From Liolophura sinensis (Eukaryota; Mollusca; Polyplacophora; Chitonida; Chitonidae): a stretch of 64,000 nt of DNA. Each line of letters begins with the position of its first letter. The first letter of the stretch is position 1. A program made the position numbers and the translations under genes. Below are positions 1 to 13,200 of this stretch, piece by piece. The notes beneath the pieces are model-generated. The model saw only the letters and a program-made list of their open reading frames with translations. It made no database searches and had not been told where the DNA came from. The stretch lies in NCBI RefSeq assembly GCF_032854445.1, contig NC_088305.1:26436628-26500627 (forward strand), written 5' to 3'.

Positions 1-192
1 TCTGCTATTGCAGCATACTGTTCTCTTAAATATACACACACATATTCTTTTAATTCAACATAAGGATTTTATTAGTTTAACATGGTATTATGTTGAATTT
101 GACACAGTCTTATGTTAAAATAACAGAATACATTCTAGCATCACTCAGACAACAGACTTTCTTTTAAAATCAAACGATTAATTTTTTGAGTG
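1..192. mobile_element. TA-flanked MITE, copy truncated by window edge
   Basis: The right end reads ATTAATTTTTTGAGTG followed by TA. The interior has the family's mirrored 'cattctagcatcactcagac' segment. It matches the element at 54448-54669. Confidence 0.7.
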
Positions 193-469
193 TATATAGG
201 GAGCACTACTTCCTATATTACACTCTGGATATAAATATATTGGTTGTCATCCACAATGGATTGGTTACAAAAACGCGCTATCGGATGTAACTAGATCAAC
301 AGCTGTGACGAGAAGTCTTGTTATGTTTTTTTTTGTGAAATTTGCAGAAATGCAGAATACGATTACCACCCGTAAGCTATGTGAATAAGTTTTTCAATTT
401 AACTATGCTCGGTATTCAAGACTGCTAAAACCCAGTGCCAGATTGGGCGAAGTATGCTTCATTTCAAGA

Positions 470-613
470 TTATTTATTTATTTATTTGATTGGTGTTTTA
501 CGCCGTATTCAAGAGTATTTCACTTATACGACGGCGGCCAGTATTATGGTGGGTGGAAACCGAGCAGAGCCCGGGGGAAGCCCACGACCATCCGCAGGTT
601 GCCTGCAGACCCA
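470..613 (-). mobile_element. V-SINE-like (RUDI-type) SINE, 5'-truncated
   Basis: Read on the minus strand, it holds the V-like core (CATAATACTGGCCGCCGTCG) and the 3' end GTAAAACACCAATCAAATAA with an (AAAT)n tail. The tRNA head is missing. Confidence 0.75.
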
Positions 614-814
614 TTCAAGATTAAAGACAGTTACTCCTTAGGTTTGTAGATATTAGCAACACAACTCCATGCATCAGCACTGATATAGTTGTAGCCATTT
701 TGGACAAATGAAAATAATTCCGAATTATTATTAAAATTTGTTGATATGGCAAATTCGTGCTAGAAAAGTAGTTCTGCCTAAAATATCTAAATCGAAGATT
801 ATGGTTTTATATAA

Positions 815-1080
815 CGGAAAAGAAAGCTATGCCAAATGAAACAAAAACAAATTCAGTTTTGAAGTATATTTTATATCTCTTAATAACCCCTCCGTTTTTT
901 GCATATTTTGCTTCATTGGAAATGACGTCATCGATGAACTTACTGGTAACGTGGGAACATCTTACACCCCCTCCTCATTCACAGGATAAATAATTTCCCG
1001 ACTGACCGCGGAGGCCTTCGGGAAACTGTAGCTTATAGCCATTTTTTACGTCTCAAGAACAAAGCAGAGAAGCTTTTTTT
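815..1080. repeat. Dispersed repeat, copy A
   Basis: It shares ordered blocks with 35590-35935, including 'CGACTGACCGCGGAGGCCTT' and GGGAAACTGTAGC...AGCCATTTT. Family unknown. It accounts for most of the sequence left of integrin exon 28. Confidence 0.5.
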
Positions 1081-1159
1081 GAACCTTTATATGTTATTAA
1101 CAAAAAGAAAAAAAAATCCTGTAATAGACATTCTCAAGCAGCTGTATCTGATAACGTAC

Positions 1160-1252
1160 CAGTTTCAGAGGTTTAACCTCTTCATCGTCATCGTTGTTAT
1201 CAAAGCGCGGGTCGTCCGATTTGAACCTCCGCTTGAACAAATAACGATCATC
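1160..1252 (-). CDS. ITGA: Integrin alpha exon 28 (calf-2, likely heavy/light chain cleavage loop); last exon in window
   Basis: A 93-base, phase 0/0 exon encoding [20 protein letters not shown], then an acidic run ending EVKPLKL. It follows the calf-2 cysteine directly. No transmembrane segment separates them, so the basic KRR stretch is best read as the proprotein-convertase loop of non-I-domain alpha chains, not as the membrane-proximal GFFKR motif. It lacks a perfect R-x-K/R-R consensus. No further exon is recognisable from 1159 down to 1. Confidence 0.82.
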
Positions 1253-4200
1253 CTGAAATAAAGCAATAAGCAACACGTTAATCAACGAATTTACTACTTT
1301 AACAAAAAAAACCCTGATTGGTTGTTCTGACGTCCGTGAAGGAATGTGTCACCACGTAACCATAGAGACTGACTTTTTATTCTAACTGGTCACGCAAATG
1401 CCTAAAAACTAGCAATTTAAACGACCTAGAACCAAGGCTTAAGTTGAATTAGGTAAAAAAAATTGCAGTGGTGTTAGAAGAAATTCATTAGACGTCAGGG
1501 TTCCAGAAATACCCAACTTATATGCTTTTGATTTAATAAACACAAAGCTCACACGAAAACAATGCCAAGGGACCAGACTTCGCGGATGCTTAGTCCACAA
1601 GCTGTCATGTTTTATGCAGAAGTACAATGCAATAAGATTACAGCATGTGCAGTAGAACAAAATCACTCACGTGAGTGAGGTAGCTGGCAAATAGTCACAC
1701 GTAACCCTGTATAATCTGGCCTCTATTGGCTATCTTATGACGGGAGAACTCTGACCTCCTGCAAAATGGGCTCTCTTACCAGCATGCAAGCTAAATATCA
1801 CAGATGGGGATTCATACTTACGGTGTTGTTTTTCGGATCCACGGTGATCACTCTGCATTTCCCGTCCCCCCGAGATATGGAGGGCAGACCCACGAGAGGT
1901 AAAACCTCTAACCCATGCTGGTGAAATGAAGGCCATAGAATCTGAACCTGGGCTGTTTTAACTCTGCTGGGACCATTGTTACGGAACTACAAAGAAAGGG
2001 AAAGAGCAATTTAGATTCTTTGGCATTATAATACGTTAACGAATAGTTTATCGATCGATTGTCGACAACCGTTGATTTTATGAGAGATCCAGTTGTCATT
2101 GGCAATCAGTGAAACCGTCCTGTTTTTTTTAAATATTTCTTTCATTATTGACCGGTTGTCTCAAACGATAATGCTTACTGCCGTGGGAAAAAAACGAATT
2201 CTCTTGAGTACGGCGTAAAACACCAATCGAATAAGATAATAAATATTTCATTGCAGTAAGATATATCACTGTAGCTTTGTCCACGACCATCCGCAGGTTG
2301 TTGGAAGACCTTTCCACGTGAGGTCAGACAGAAAGCCAGTATGAGCCTGACTTGAACTCACAGTGACCACTGCTTTGCAATAAGAAGAAAGCAAAGTAAA
2401 GAGGAAAAGAAATTACTTCTTAAACTTTCATAGTTTTATAAAACCCTTTCTTTTGAACAAGGCAATGTTTTGTGTTTTTAAGTCATAAAAACTAACCAGG
2501 TAAATATGGGACAGGTGAGTCGATTTCTGTGTATCGGTAGAGTTGTAAGTGGCTTGTTCCGGAGACGGAGACCTGCAGTGGAGAAAACAAATGTCAGTAA
2601 TACAAAATATTTAGTTTTTATTGACAAGTTTAATTTAAAAAAACCCTTAATGATAACGGTAGTTTAGAAACTTCTTAGCTTAATAAATCAAATTACACTT
2701 ACACCTTGTTACGAGCTCCGTTTTTAAACACTATTAACTTTTTTAACTTTTTTGTTTGTCAGTGTCTGACCTACATTCCCTCCGTGTATGTTTTAGCCTG
2801 CACTGTTATCCAGTCGAGCGTTCTTGACGCTTCCGTGTTTATGAGTTTCGTGTCATTGTAAACAGAGTGTACATTCTGGAAATATGAGCGACGGAGTTGT
2901 GAGTCATTTACTCAAGTCCATTTGAGAACAGTCAAATTTACTGTCACCCACCGTGAAGGATTTTGCTGGGTTTGGAGATATCGGCTTTCACGCCATGCGA
3001 CATTCGTCATTTGTATTCAATTTCTGTACGCAGCACTCTGTGAGCTTGTCTTTCGTTACTTGCTGTTTTTTGAGCCGTTATTTTGGAACTTGTATCGCAC
3101 ATTGTCTCTTTGTGCGATTACGTACATTTCGTCCTAATTTACTCGTCGGCGGTCCGTGCCCTCTGCAACTTGTCACTTTATCGGACTGTCATCCTCCTAA
3201 CTGTGGATTTCATATTTACGTGGACTGACTCGTCTTTCGAAGCCGGAATATTCCAACCAGATATGGACGCTGTCTTGAATAAGAGACTATATATAGACTT
3301 TATAGACCATAAAAAAAAAAAACCGAAGGAGAGGCCGAGAATCGGACTGTAGCTTTGAGATACTCACCCGGTCAGGTCGACCTTGGCGACCGCAGTAATG
3401 GGGATTTCTCGTGTTACGATGTTGTCTGTCAGATGAGTTTTGTTTTCTGGGTTCGTACTGCAATAAAGAAATAGATAATATACAGTATATCTGGCGGGGA
3501 AGGCTTTCCCGTGCGTTCTGACTGGGTTAGTCTTATCTCGGAGACCATGAAACTTAAGTCTGTGCATATGTATGATAAAACACAATAGCGAATTCTGCTT
3601 AGATTTTGGCCAATCAGAATTTGTCTTTGTGACAAACAAATCGCTGTTAGTATTTTACCATTTATTTTATCATTCAGAGTCTTGGATATACAAGCTACAT
3701 CCATAAAATATTGTAGTTTTCTATATTTATTTGTTCATCTGAGTGGTGTTTACGCCATACTGAGGCATATTTTCACTTACACAACGGTATCCCGGATCAC
3801 TATGCAGAATGTAAAATTATTATAAAATGTTTTATTTCCACTGTATATACATATTTATTTACCCATTGAAAGTCGTCTGTACTTCCACGGATGCATACAT
3901 ATCCATGAATAGTTCAGGGAATATACCAGACAGCTGTTTAAAGCGCGCATGTCTGGGGTTTCTTGTTCTTCGTCAGGGAACAAACTTGAAGCAAATTTCG
4001 CGCATATTATGAAAATGTCAGAACACTTCACATGAGCCTCAGCACAGTTTCATAGAGAAAACTTGGAAAATTTAAAATATAAAAAGCTACAAATGAACCT
4101 AATTCTGCGATGTCTTCTCAAAGTATGTAGGTGTCTCTTTGCATGATTACAAACCTGTTCACAAGGATGGTGAAATTAAGATTGCCGTCTTCTCCACTGA

Positions 4201-7200
4201 CATATTTTGGTGATAACTTTATTTTGAGATCAACCTGAAAAGAAATGTGTCTAGAATTAAAGTTTGGCAGAAGTGTTACACGCAAGCCGAAAGAAAACAG
4301 TGCTGATATCAGTCGGAAAGAAACTACATTTCATCATATCCCTGACAAAAAACCTGACTTAAAGCCTCATCCAAACTAACAACGATGTACAAGAGTGCAT
4401 CGTGCGAAGAAATAGCAAGTTATTTCATCAGAAATATGTATCCTTTTTTTTACAAAAAATACAAATACACTCTCTCAAAAAAGACGAAAATTAGTGGCAT
4501 ACGTGATGACTAACGTGCACTGTGACTTGATGTTAATTTTGATGATTACTAATATACTGACATTCTCATTACACATATAGAAAATGTCACCATAATTATA
4601 CTAATTGCCCTACTTTGGACCAAAGCATATTGAAAATGTGAAAATTCAATAATACGTTACTTTGTTGGTAACGGTACCCTATATTAAGGTTTTTGAGATT
4701 ACTTTACTCAATGTCTGATTTCGTTTAAGTGTATTTTCAAACAAATCAATCAGTTTAACGAAATCTAACCTTCTGAAAAGCGGGCAGGGGGTTCCCAAGG
4801 TCACAGATGATTATATCTATGTCAAGGCCACCTTTGTTCGTTGTCACACTGCTACAGCTGACGATCACGGAGTCCGGCTGGCAACACACAAATAAACAAC
4901 ACATGTAGGAAATGAGCAAAACTTACAACACGGTCGTTGGGAGATGGCGTAACAGAAAGAAGAACTGAATAACTAAAGGGAGATAATCGGGAATACATGA
5001 ACAGCACACAAACCACAAAAATTAAACCTGCACGGTTGGGAATATCACATGCAAATAGATAAACAAAACATATGTGTATCATAACTGAACGAGGAAATAA
5101 AAGACAACAATTTAATAAATTGTCAGGAGCCAATTCGGGCTAGCGGTACACGAAGAGCTAATCAATGAATCGGGCTAGGAACAGCATAACAACGCCTGGA
5201 AAAATGACGAAAAAAACTGCGTCAGAACTAACCAACACTCAGTGAAATGGGCTACAGGATGAAAAACGACAAAGCTTGTCAACAAAACAACACATGGTGA
5301 CATGGGTTACAGACAATAACAGGGCAAATCAACAAACCGAAACTCAGTGAAATGGGTTAGGCAACAGCAAGACAGGACAACAAACCGATACTCAGTGAAA
5401 CTGGTTACAGACAACAACAGCAAGTCAGTTATAAACAACAGCAAGACACGACAACAAACCAACACACGGTGAAATCGGTTACAGACAACAGCAGACACGA
5501 CAACAAACCGACACACAGTGAAATGGGCTGCAGACAAGAACAGGGGATATTGTAAAAGCGACACACGGTGAAATGGGTTATGTACAACAACAGGGGATAC
5601 AAAAAAGCGACACACGCTGAAATCGGTTATAGACAACAGCAAGACACGACAGAGAAAATGGGCTGCAGACGACAACAGGGGACATCAAAAAAGCGACACA
5701 CTGTGAAATGGATTAGGGACAACGACAGGGGATACAAAAAAACAACACACGGTGAAATGGGTTACGTACAACAACAGTGGATGTGAAAAACCGACACACA
5801 GCGAACAGGGTAACGGACAACAACAGGGGATATAAAAAACACCGACACGATACACGGTGAATGGATCACGAAGAACAAAAGAATATTTCAACACACCAAA
5901 ACTTGGCTAAATGGACAACCAAAAGAACAGTACACTCCATCAAACCGACATTCGGCAGAATGTGTTAAAAACGGCATAATGGGACATGAATCCAACGATG
6001 GAATCAGCGATAAAATGGCACGCCAGCGATTCGATAGTCATTCAACTGTGTTAAGGGAAACCACGGACATTAGGGTTAACAACTAAAAGTGTAAATGAAC
6101 AAACTAACTAACTAATAATATATTATTAATAGTTCAATCGAGTTCAATAAAAAAATGATCAGTAGTCAGTGAACAAAACTCTGTAGAAACAAAAACAAAC
6201 TGTCACAGAACTGACACTTACAGAGTGTGGCTGAAAATGCAAAAAAATACATTGGAGGAGTAGAAAAAGTCCAAGAAAAAAGGAAAACAGAATATGGAAT
6301 TACCTTGGGATTTCGCTCTTTTTCACCCATTTAGAAACAAAAATGTAACTAGTTGCAACACAGAACACGAGGTATCCACGTGTCATTTACCCCAATATTG
6401 CTTCTATCTCTTTAAACATGATAAAGTTCCAATCCAGTGCCGTAAATTGAAACGTTTACGGTGACAGACGAGATTCTGCACTATGGTGTATTTCTTATCG
6501 CCTCCTCTAAAATCAGTCCCTACCAAAATTTGTCTTCTCGCAGGAGGGCGGTTTCAATAACAGTACGTTTTTTATCGTGTTACTATTTTGAGGACACCAC
6601 ACCAGACACCGAACTCAGTCAAAGTATATAGACATTGGGCGGACCTTGAGACCATGTACCAAGAATATCAGGAAAGGGATTATAAAGATTATCAAGAAAG
6701 AATGTACCAGGATTATCGGGGAAGGAAGTATAACAATTATCAAGGAAACAAGTACCATAATCAACAGGGAAGAGAGTACCACAGAGATAAGGTAAAGGAA
6801 GTACTTTTGTACCCCTTGTGTGTATAGCATATATTTATTTACTTCATTAATGACATCTTTGGTACCCCCTTTTGTGTTTGGCATATATTTATGTATTTCA
6901 TTAATGACATCGTTTACTTACAGTTTTGACAGGCTCCATTCCGTTAAAAAACACACGGTTGGGGAGAGTCATGTAGAGTAGCGATTCAAAGGCGTCTTCG
7001 CCACGATTCTCCACGGTCACGGAGAACTCTATCGTGGCGTCTTCGCTGTCCAAAATATGAGCCTTTGTAGCGCTGGAGGAAAAAAAAGTATGATTATTGA
7101 TACTTTGGTGGAAATATACTCGTACCCGTATACCCGTATTTAAAAGGATTTCATTCCAGTATACATTCATTTATAGATTGCCTACACTTCTAAGTAACAA

Positions 7201-10200
7201 AAAAAACCCCTCATGCAGCCAATAACAATAACAGCATTTCAAATAAACACTGGAATAATGTAGGAATATGAAAGCTATAAAAGCGATGACTTACGTTTCC
7301 GCAAACAACGCCAAATCAGGAATACAAATGTTATCCTCTCCACAGTTCTTCAAAATCTGAGCCTGAAAAAAAAAAAAGCAAACAAATTAAAAAATAAGGA
7401 AAACAAAAAAAGAAGAAATAATATGAAGAAGAAGAATATTGAGAAATTCACGATGATGACACTGTCACAGAGAAAGGCTTATGTGTGACCGGCTCCTACG
7501 CACATCGACACTGAGTAAACGTACTTTGGTGAAATACTTTTTTGCAATTTCTCTTCATGTTTTGATCGGCACTATAGGACGAACCAACAGACCCATACAC
7601 ATGTATCATTTCTACCGTGAGTATTGATCAGTGGGTAAGGTAGTGGAAGGAAACTGTAGTTTTTGTGTATAATTAAAGAATTTTCCGTCAATATAAACAA
7701 TTGTCGCAGCGTGACAGGAGAATGGTTTCACTGTCGTCATATTCAAGCGCTGCCTCACTAGCATATCATGCAAAAGACACCAGACACGACAACTGTTTTG
7801 GTGCCAGAACACTGCAACCGATTAGAACCATTGTACTGTCTTCTAAAAACCGTGGTCGAGATGATTACTGAGGCAATGAGAGGCAATGACCCAAAAAACC
7901 TATCACCAATGCGGTCGCTATGAGTTGAAGTCTAGCTCATGCTGGCGTCATCTCCGGCCATACGTGGGAAGGTCCGCCAGCAACCTGCAGGCGGTCGTGG
8001 CTTTCCCCCGGGTTTTGCAAGGTTTCCTCCCCACCACAATGCTGGCGTCCGTCGTTTAAGTGAAATATTCTTGAGTACGGCGTAAAATACCAATCAAATA
8101 AATAAATAAATAAATATCTCGGCCAGTTTTAAGTAGATTAGCACTGACAAATAAACAGTTAGTTTTCTCTTATTTCACCTACCTGTGTTTTGATTGGGTT
8201 AGGACTGTACATATCCAGGATAGGAATCAGGCGCTCTTTCCGTGGATCCTTCCTTTGGATCAGCTCATACTTGAACTCCATAGCGATTGGTGTTAGCAGA
8301 TCACGGAAATCCGGCTAGGAAGGAAAATGACTGATTGATAGATTGGTTCATTGAGCGATTCATTTACGGATATATCTGGGGGCCACCGTGGCATAGTGGT
8401 TTACGTGTTAGCGCAGGATAATGACCCAGGGGCCATTTGATGTGAGTTCAAGTCCAGCTCATGCTGGCTTTCTGTTCTGATGTACATGGGAAGGCCTTAC
8501 AGTAACCTGCGGATGGTCGTCGGTTTCCTCCGGGCTAGGTCTGCGCGGTTTAATCCACCATAGTGCTACCCGCATTCGTATAAGTGAAGTATTCCTGAGT
8601 ACGGCTTAAAAGACTAATCAAAAAAACTAATCAAGTTGTTAAGTGTTGGAATTGGCGTGCAAATGAATAACCCTTTTATTTGATAGTTTATTTACTGCTC
8701 ACTTCAATGGATTTTTTCTCTGGAATATACAATATAAACTGGCTCTAAATGATGCCTGTTTGGTTAAGTTTCGTTTGTTAAGTCCAGAGGGACCGACAAA
8801 TGTGTCAATGGGCCTCTGTTACGACGCCCTGTCGGGTTTAATATTTCAGATAGGCCTAAAGCATACATGACTTACTCGAAGGAATGCGGTGAAGGTTTTA
8901 CACCATTTCTGGTATTTTGGATGATCTCGTAAGCGTTCTTTCTTGGAAGTTAAGAATTTGCCTTTCTCTTCGATGAAAGCTCTCTTGGAGTGTTGTTTGA
9001 TGCTGTCTATCTCCACTGTAGTCGAAAGGCTGCCAAAAAAATGAGAACATTCGTAATTATAAAAATAGAAAGGTAAAACTGAAAAAAAAATAAATAAAAA
9101 AAGATAAACAGGCTTACACCAAAACATAAGATATACTTAACTTCGTCCTCACAATAACTGTTAGTAATTGGCCAACAGTTTGGGGAGTTTAATCAACACA
9201 TCCAACGAAAATAAATGGGTAATAAAATGTAAAGTGGTATAAGAAAGAAAATATTGAAAAAATATAAAGTCTGTTCAGTTAATTGAAATATACATCTCAT
9301 GACATACAGACTTCCATACGTTACATACATTAAAGATTTAAGGGCCGTTTCCACCGAGTATGATAACCGCACCGATTCCCACAACGATTCCCGTACATAA
9401 TTAAGTACAGCCGCCTGTACTAAAATTGCAGGGGGAATCGCACAGCCGCAGCATTTTCCACATCCAGTCACTCCCTCGACTGATTTCAGTGCATTTCCCG
9501 TTGCTTCTTTTGCTTTGAATGGCATGTCATTATACTCACACAGCGTATCTGACACTCCAAGGCCTTCATACTGCAAAACACGTCTCGAACGACACGCTTA
9601 AAAAAAAAAGTTGCGCACAAGTGATAAGTGATACGATCGAATTACACTGTAAAAACAAGCTACATGTAGCATATTAAGGTCATCATCTTATACAGTTTAC
9701 CAATACATTCAAGTTTATTTCAGTACATCCATCATGTATATATAATTATCCCATTTAAAGTATCGGTCTATTGTTTCCCATTCTCTCTACATAGCCGTTT
9801 ATTGTTGTATATATAGTACATAGTACATAGTACTATTAATAATAATTATAATAATAATAATAATAATAATAATGTGGTTCTGGACCGTCTACTATTAAGT
9901 CGCTAATTTGTTGTAATCTTTCACACAAAAATCGCGTCGTTTTCTAGTTCCGGTAGGCCGCTACTTAAAACCTAGACGTGATCTCCCAGAAAATGATTTA
10001 CGAATGATTAGGAAAGAGGAGATTGATGGTGTAGCTGGTGATTTTCTCGAACAATGCGCGTGCATGCGTGGGTGTGCGTGTGAATTCCAAACATTTACAT
10101 AAGCGGACACGTAAGATAAGTATAGTTTGTCACGCAATTCTATAATCGCAGATGATCAAAGTTCCGCTAATGCGAAAAAAAATCTCTGTATCAAGGATAT

Positions 10201-13200
10201 CGGTGTCACGTTTCCTCAGAACGAGACAAGAGCCGCGCTATATAAGCTATCGGGATCAGGCAATACTTTGAAATTGCATGCTTCCATTATAACGTTGTGC
10301 CATGAGACATTGTCAGAACACACACACCGATTTGACTTCACCGCTGTCCTCATAATCGCGACTTTGTCTCTTATAGCACGTCTGACCCAATAGTGCGACA
10401 TTTATAATGCTGCCTCACTGCAACAAAATGTCGCTATCATTATAGGTATAGACTTTGCAGTGTATTTAGTTTACACTGCACAAAAAGAAAGTAAATCCAA
10501 ATGTATTAGTCATTACCGTAGTGAATCGATGGTGGTTATGCTAACGCCTGATATCTAGGGAGTCACACTGGGATAGCAAGTGCTTACGTCTTACATGTAA
10601 ATGGAGCGGCAATACACAACCAGGGTGACCCAGATACGATGCGGATTTTCACTCTGATTCATGAAGAACCCCCATTTTCTTGCAGTGCACAGATACACTT
10701 ACATGCACGCATAGTATTTTCAGGAGGGCAGTTTATCTCGAGAGACAGAACAAGGCGACTGGATTGTTCAAATATCCGTATATAGCGACATATAAGACTG
10801 CACCTTTTTTTTCTCTGGCAGCCAAATAGTTGCCCTTTCAAAGAACAAACTCAAGGGCCTTGATAAGGAATTTTGAAAGACACGTCGCACGACGGATGAG
10901 ACAAAATGCTTACCAGCCATCTGCCATGAATTATAGCTGTGAAAAAAATTTTCTTTCATTGTGTTCTGACATCGGATATGGTTGTCACGTGCAGATTGTT
11001 CTGTTTTTTGTTCAACGTACATCAAAACACACCGTAGTCATACAGTTTTCAAGACTGAACAAACAGCTCAGAGCGCTGCAGCTGCGTATCGTCTTGCAAA
11101 CTGAAGACACATGCGAACCATATAACTAATGTTAAGTCAGCTACAGTTATTAGAAAGCCTGTTTGAGAACGATAAATAGGATTGACAGCGGCATACATTG
11201 TCTTAGAATTTCACAAGAAACCTTGTGTATAAGACAATCGGTATCCATAAACCTACACAATTAAAAGATCTGAAACCGAAACATTAGGTATAGCATTAAA
11301 TAACAATCAGATAAACACGGTAATATCGTAAGCAAGTACACTCAAAAAAATTAATCTGTTAATTTGTACAGAAGGTATGTTATCTGATTTTAAGATTCTG
11401 TCATGTTCAATATGTTTGAATACAGTGTAAAACACCAGTCAAATAAATAACTCAGCATAATATCCTGTTAGTCTAAAAGAATATTTTTGTCGAATTAGTA
11501 GACCATGTGAGTTACATTTAACAGAATAATCTGCTGCGATAGCAAAATACATTAAACCGATTAATTTTTGGAGTGTATATGGTGGAATTATGCAGAACGC
11601 AACCATAAAAATATAATCAAAGGGTAGGATCGTTTCTTACGTGTTGGATGAACATGGCGGTTAATTGCGCCAGAGGTTGTTATTTTCCAGGGCATACAAG
11701 TCTCGGGGGAAACCGAATAGAACGTTGCATGTAACATTCTGACTGAAGCGCGAACGTGCAGTTTAGAAGAAAACTTTCTCTATTAATACCTTTGCCGTAC
11801 AGAGTGTACGGTTAAGGCCAGGCCACGTGTAAGTTAGATGTATTGGCCCGCTACTGTTATTTCGGGGCTTAAACAGTTCGGAAGCAAATCTGCTGTGGAC
11901 GTGTAGGCTAAGGTAAATAGGTGAGGGTTGTTGGGGTTTGTTTACACCGCTAACATAACCTGACATTTCCAGGTGATACGAAGCGTCAAATTTGACATTC
12001 GCATGTCTATACCTTACTTCTTAACTCAGTACAGCTTCCGAAGCAGACAATCACAAAGCTTTGTTTCCAACAAAAGCCCCATCGCAATTTCACATAAATA
12101 CCTAAAATAGTTGAAAATATAACCGTAACAAGGATGACGTAAGTGTGACGCTTGAAAGAAATGCCCTTTTCTATAAATCCAGTTCAGTCTAGAGTAGGAT
12201 CGAACAAAAAACGTTAACAATGGGTAAAATTGGTATATCTTTGAGCTCAAATGGAGACGGGACAAACGCTTTATAATACTATTATTTGTTTTCAGCTAAA
12301 GTTACACAGTAATATCCTAAGGAAGATTCTATGTCGGCATGGCATTCCAGTGAGGCAGCACTTAAAATAGCCCGGTTTTCAGATCGATCACTCAAGGTGA
12401 CACCGGAGTTCTATTACCGAATTATTAATTACACCGACGGACAACTTTAAACACATCAAAACAAAATAAGAACTGAAACATACGTGCTTCCCGGTAACAC
12501 CCTCGATGTTGTTGTGAATAACATCTGTGTTGCAGCAATTTTCACCCAATAGGAAATAGGAAATCGAGCATGTAATAACGATGCAGAGATCCACTGCTAA
12601 TTGTCTGCGTACGTCACACTTTGTGTATACATCTGTGCTCGTGAAGCAATGATGAAGAACACAAAAACTGCTCACGTCACGACAGAGAACTTTGATTTGC
12701 TGATCGGATTCCAAAGAACTCATTTGTAATGGCCGTCATATTGTAAAGGCATGTGGTGGAGTATATCTACAGTTTACCCGATGCTTTAAAATATTTACAC
12801 GAATTTTGGAGGATTTTCCCAAAAGGGAAAAACTGGAGTCAAATCCATTTTCAAATTCAAAGCGATAAAATTATAAGAACAGAAGAAGGGGAAAAATAAC
12901 GACTTACCACGCCAGTCTGGCCCCTGTGCTTGGGAGAATACAATTCTGTAGTTCAAGATTGACCAGGAGTGGAAACATTGCTTGATCAGATACCACATTC
13001 ACGATTGGACGGCTCCTGATTCATGGAAAAAAGAAAGAGAAGTATTAAAACTACGTTCACATTTACTATAAATGTTACCGGTGAAAGAAAAAATAAAAAG
13101 CGCCATTAAAATCACCTTAAGATGTACGTGGCAACATGCTGTTCATAGAATAAGAATAAGGGTAAGAAAGCTTAGCCTGGATCCCCCCCCCCCGCCCCCT

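Larger units (their letters stand above)
9603..12907. other. Integrin intron 17
   Basis: It holds an (AAT)n run, the MITE at 11339-11575 and fragments of dispersed repeats. Several short open frames on both strands show no recognisable domain. Confidence 0.5.

Noticed and set aside
1160-1252. FKRRF read as the GFFKR membrane-proximal motif of the integrin tail
   Set aside because: It follows a calf-2 cysteine exon directly in phase 0, with no transmembrane segment and about 180 residues too early. A cleavage loop fits better.
2922-3352. Overlapping 70-90-codon frames as an exon cluster or LTR
   Set aside because: No recognisable protein, and no terminal repeats or primer-binding site visible.
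6588-6827. 79-codon tyrosine/glutamine-rich plus-strand frame
   Set aside because: A degenerate 24-bp tandem repeat inside an intron, antisense to the gene, with no signal or homology.
9193-9540. A ~115-codon frame continuing past exon 18, Cys/Gly-rich in the middle
   Set aside because: Only the first ten codons match integrin. The rest lies in the intron beyond a splice donor and shows no domain I recognise.
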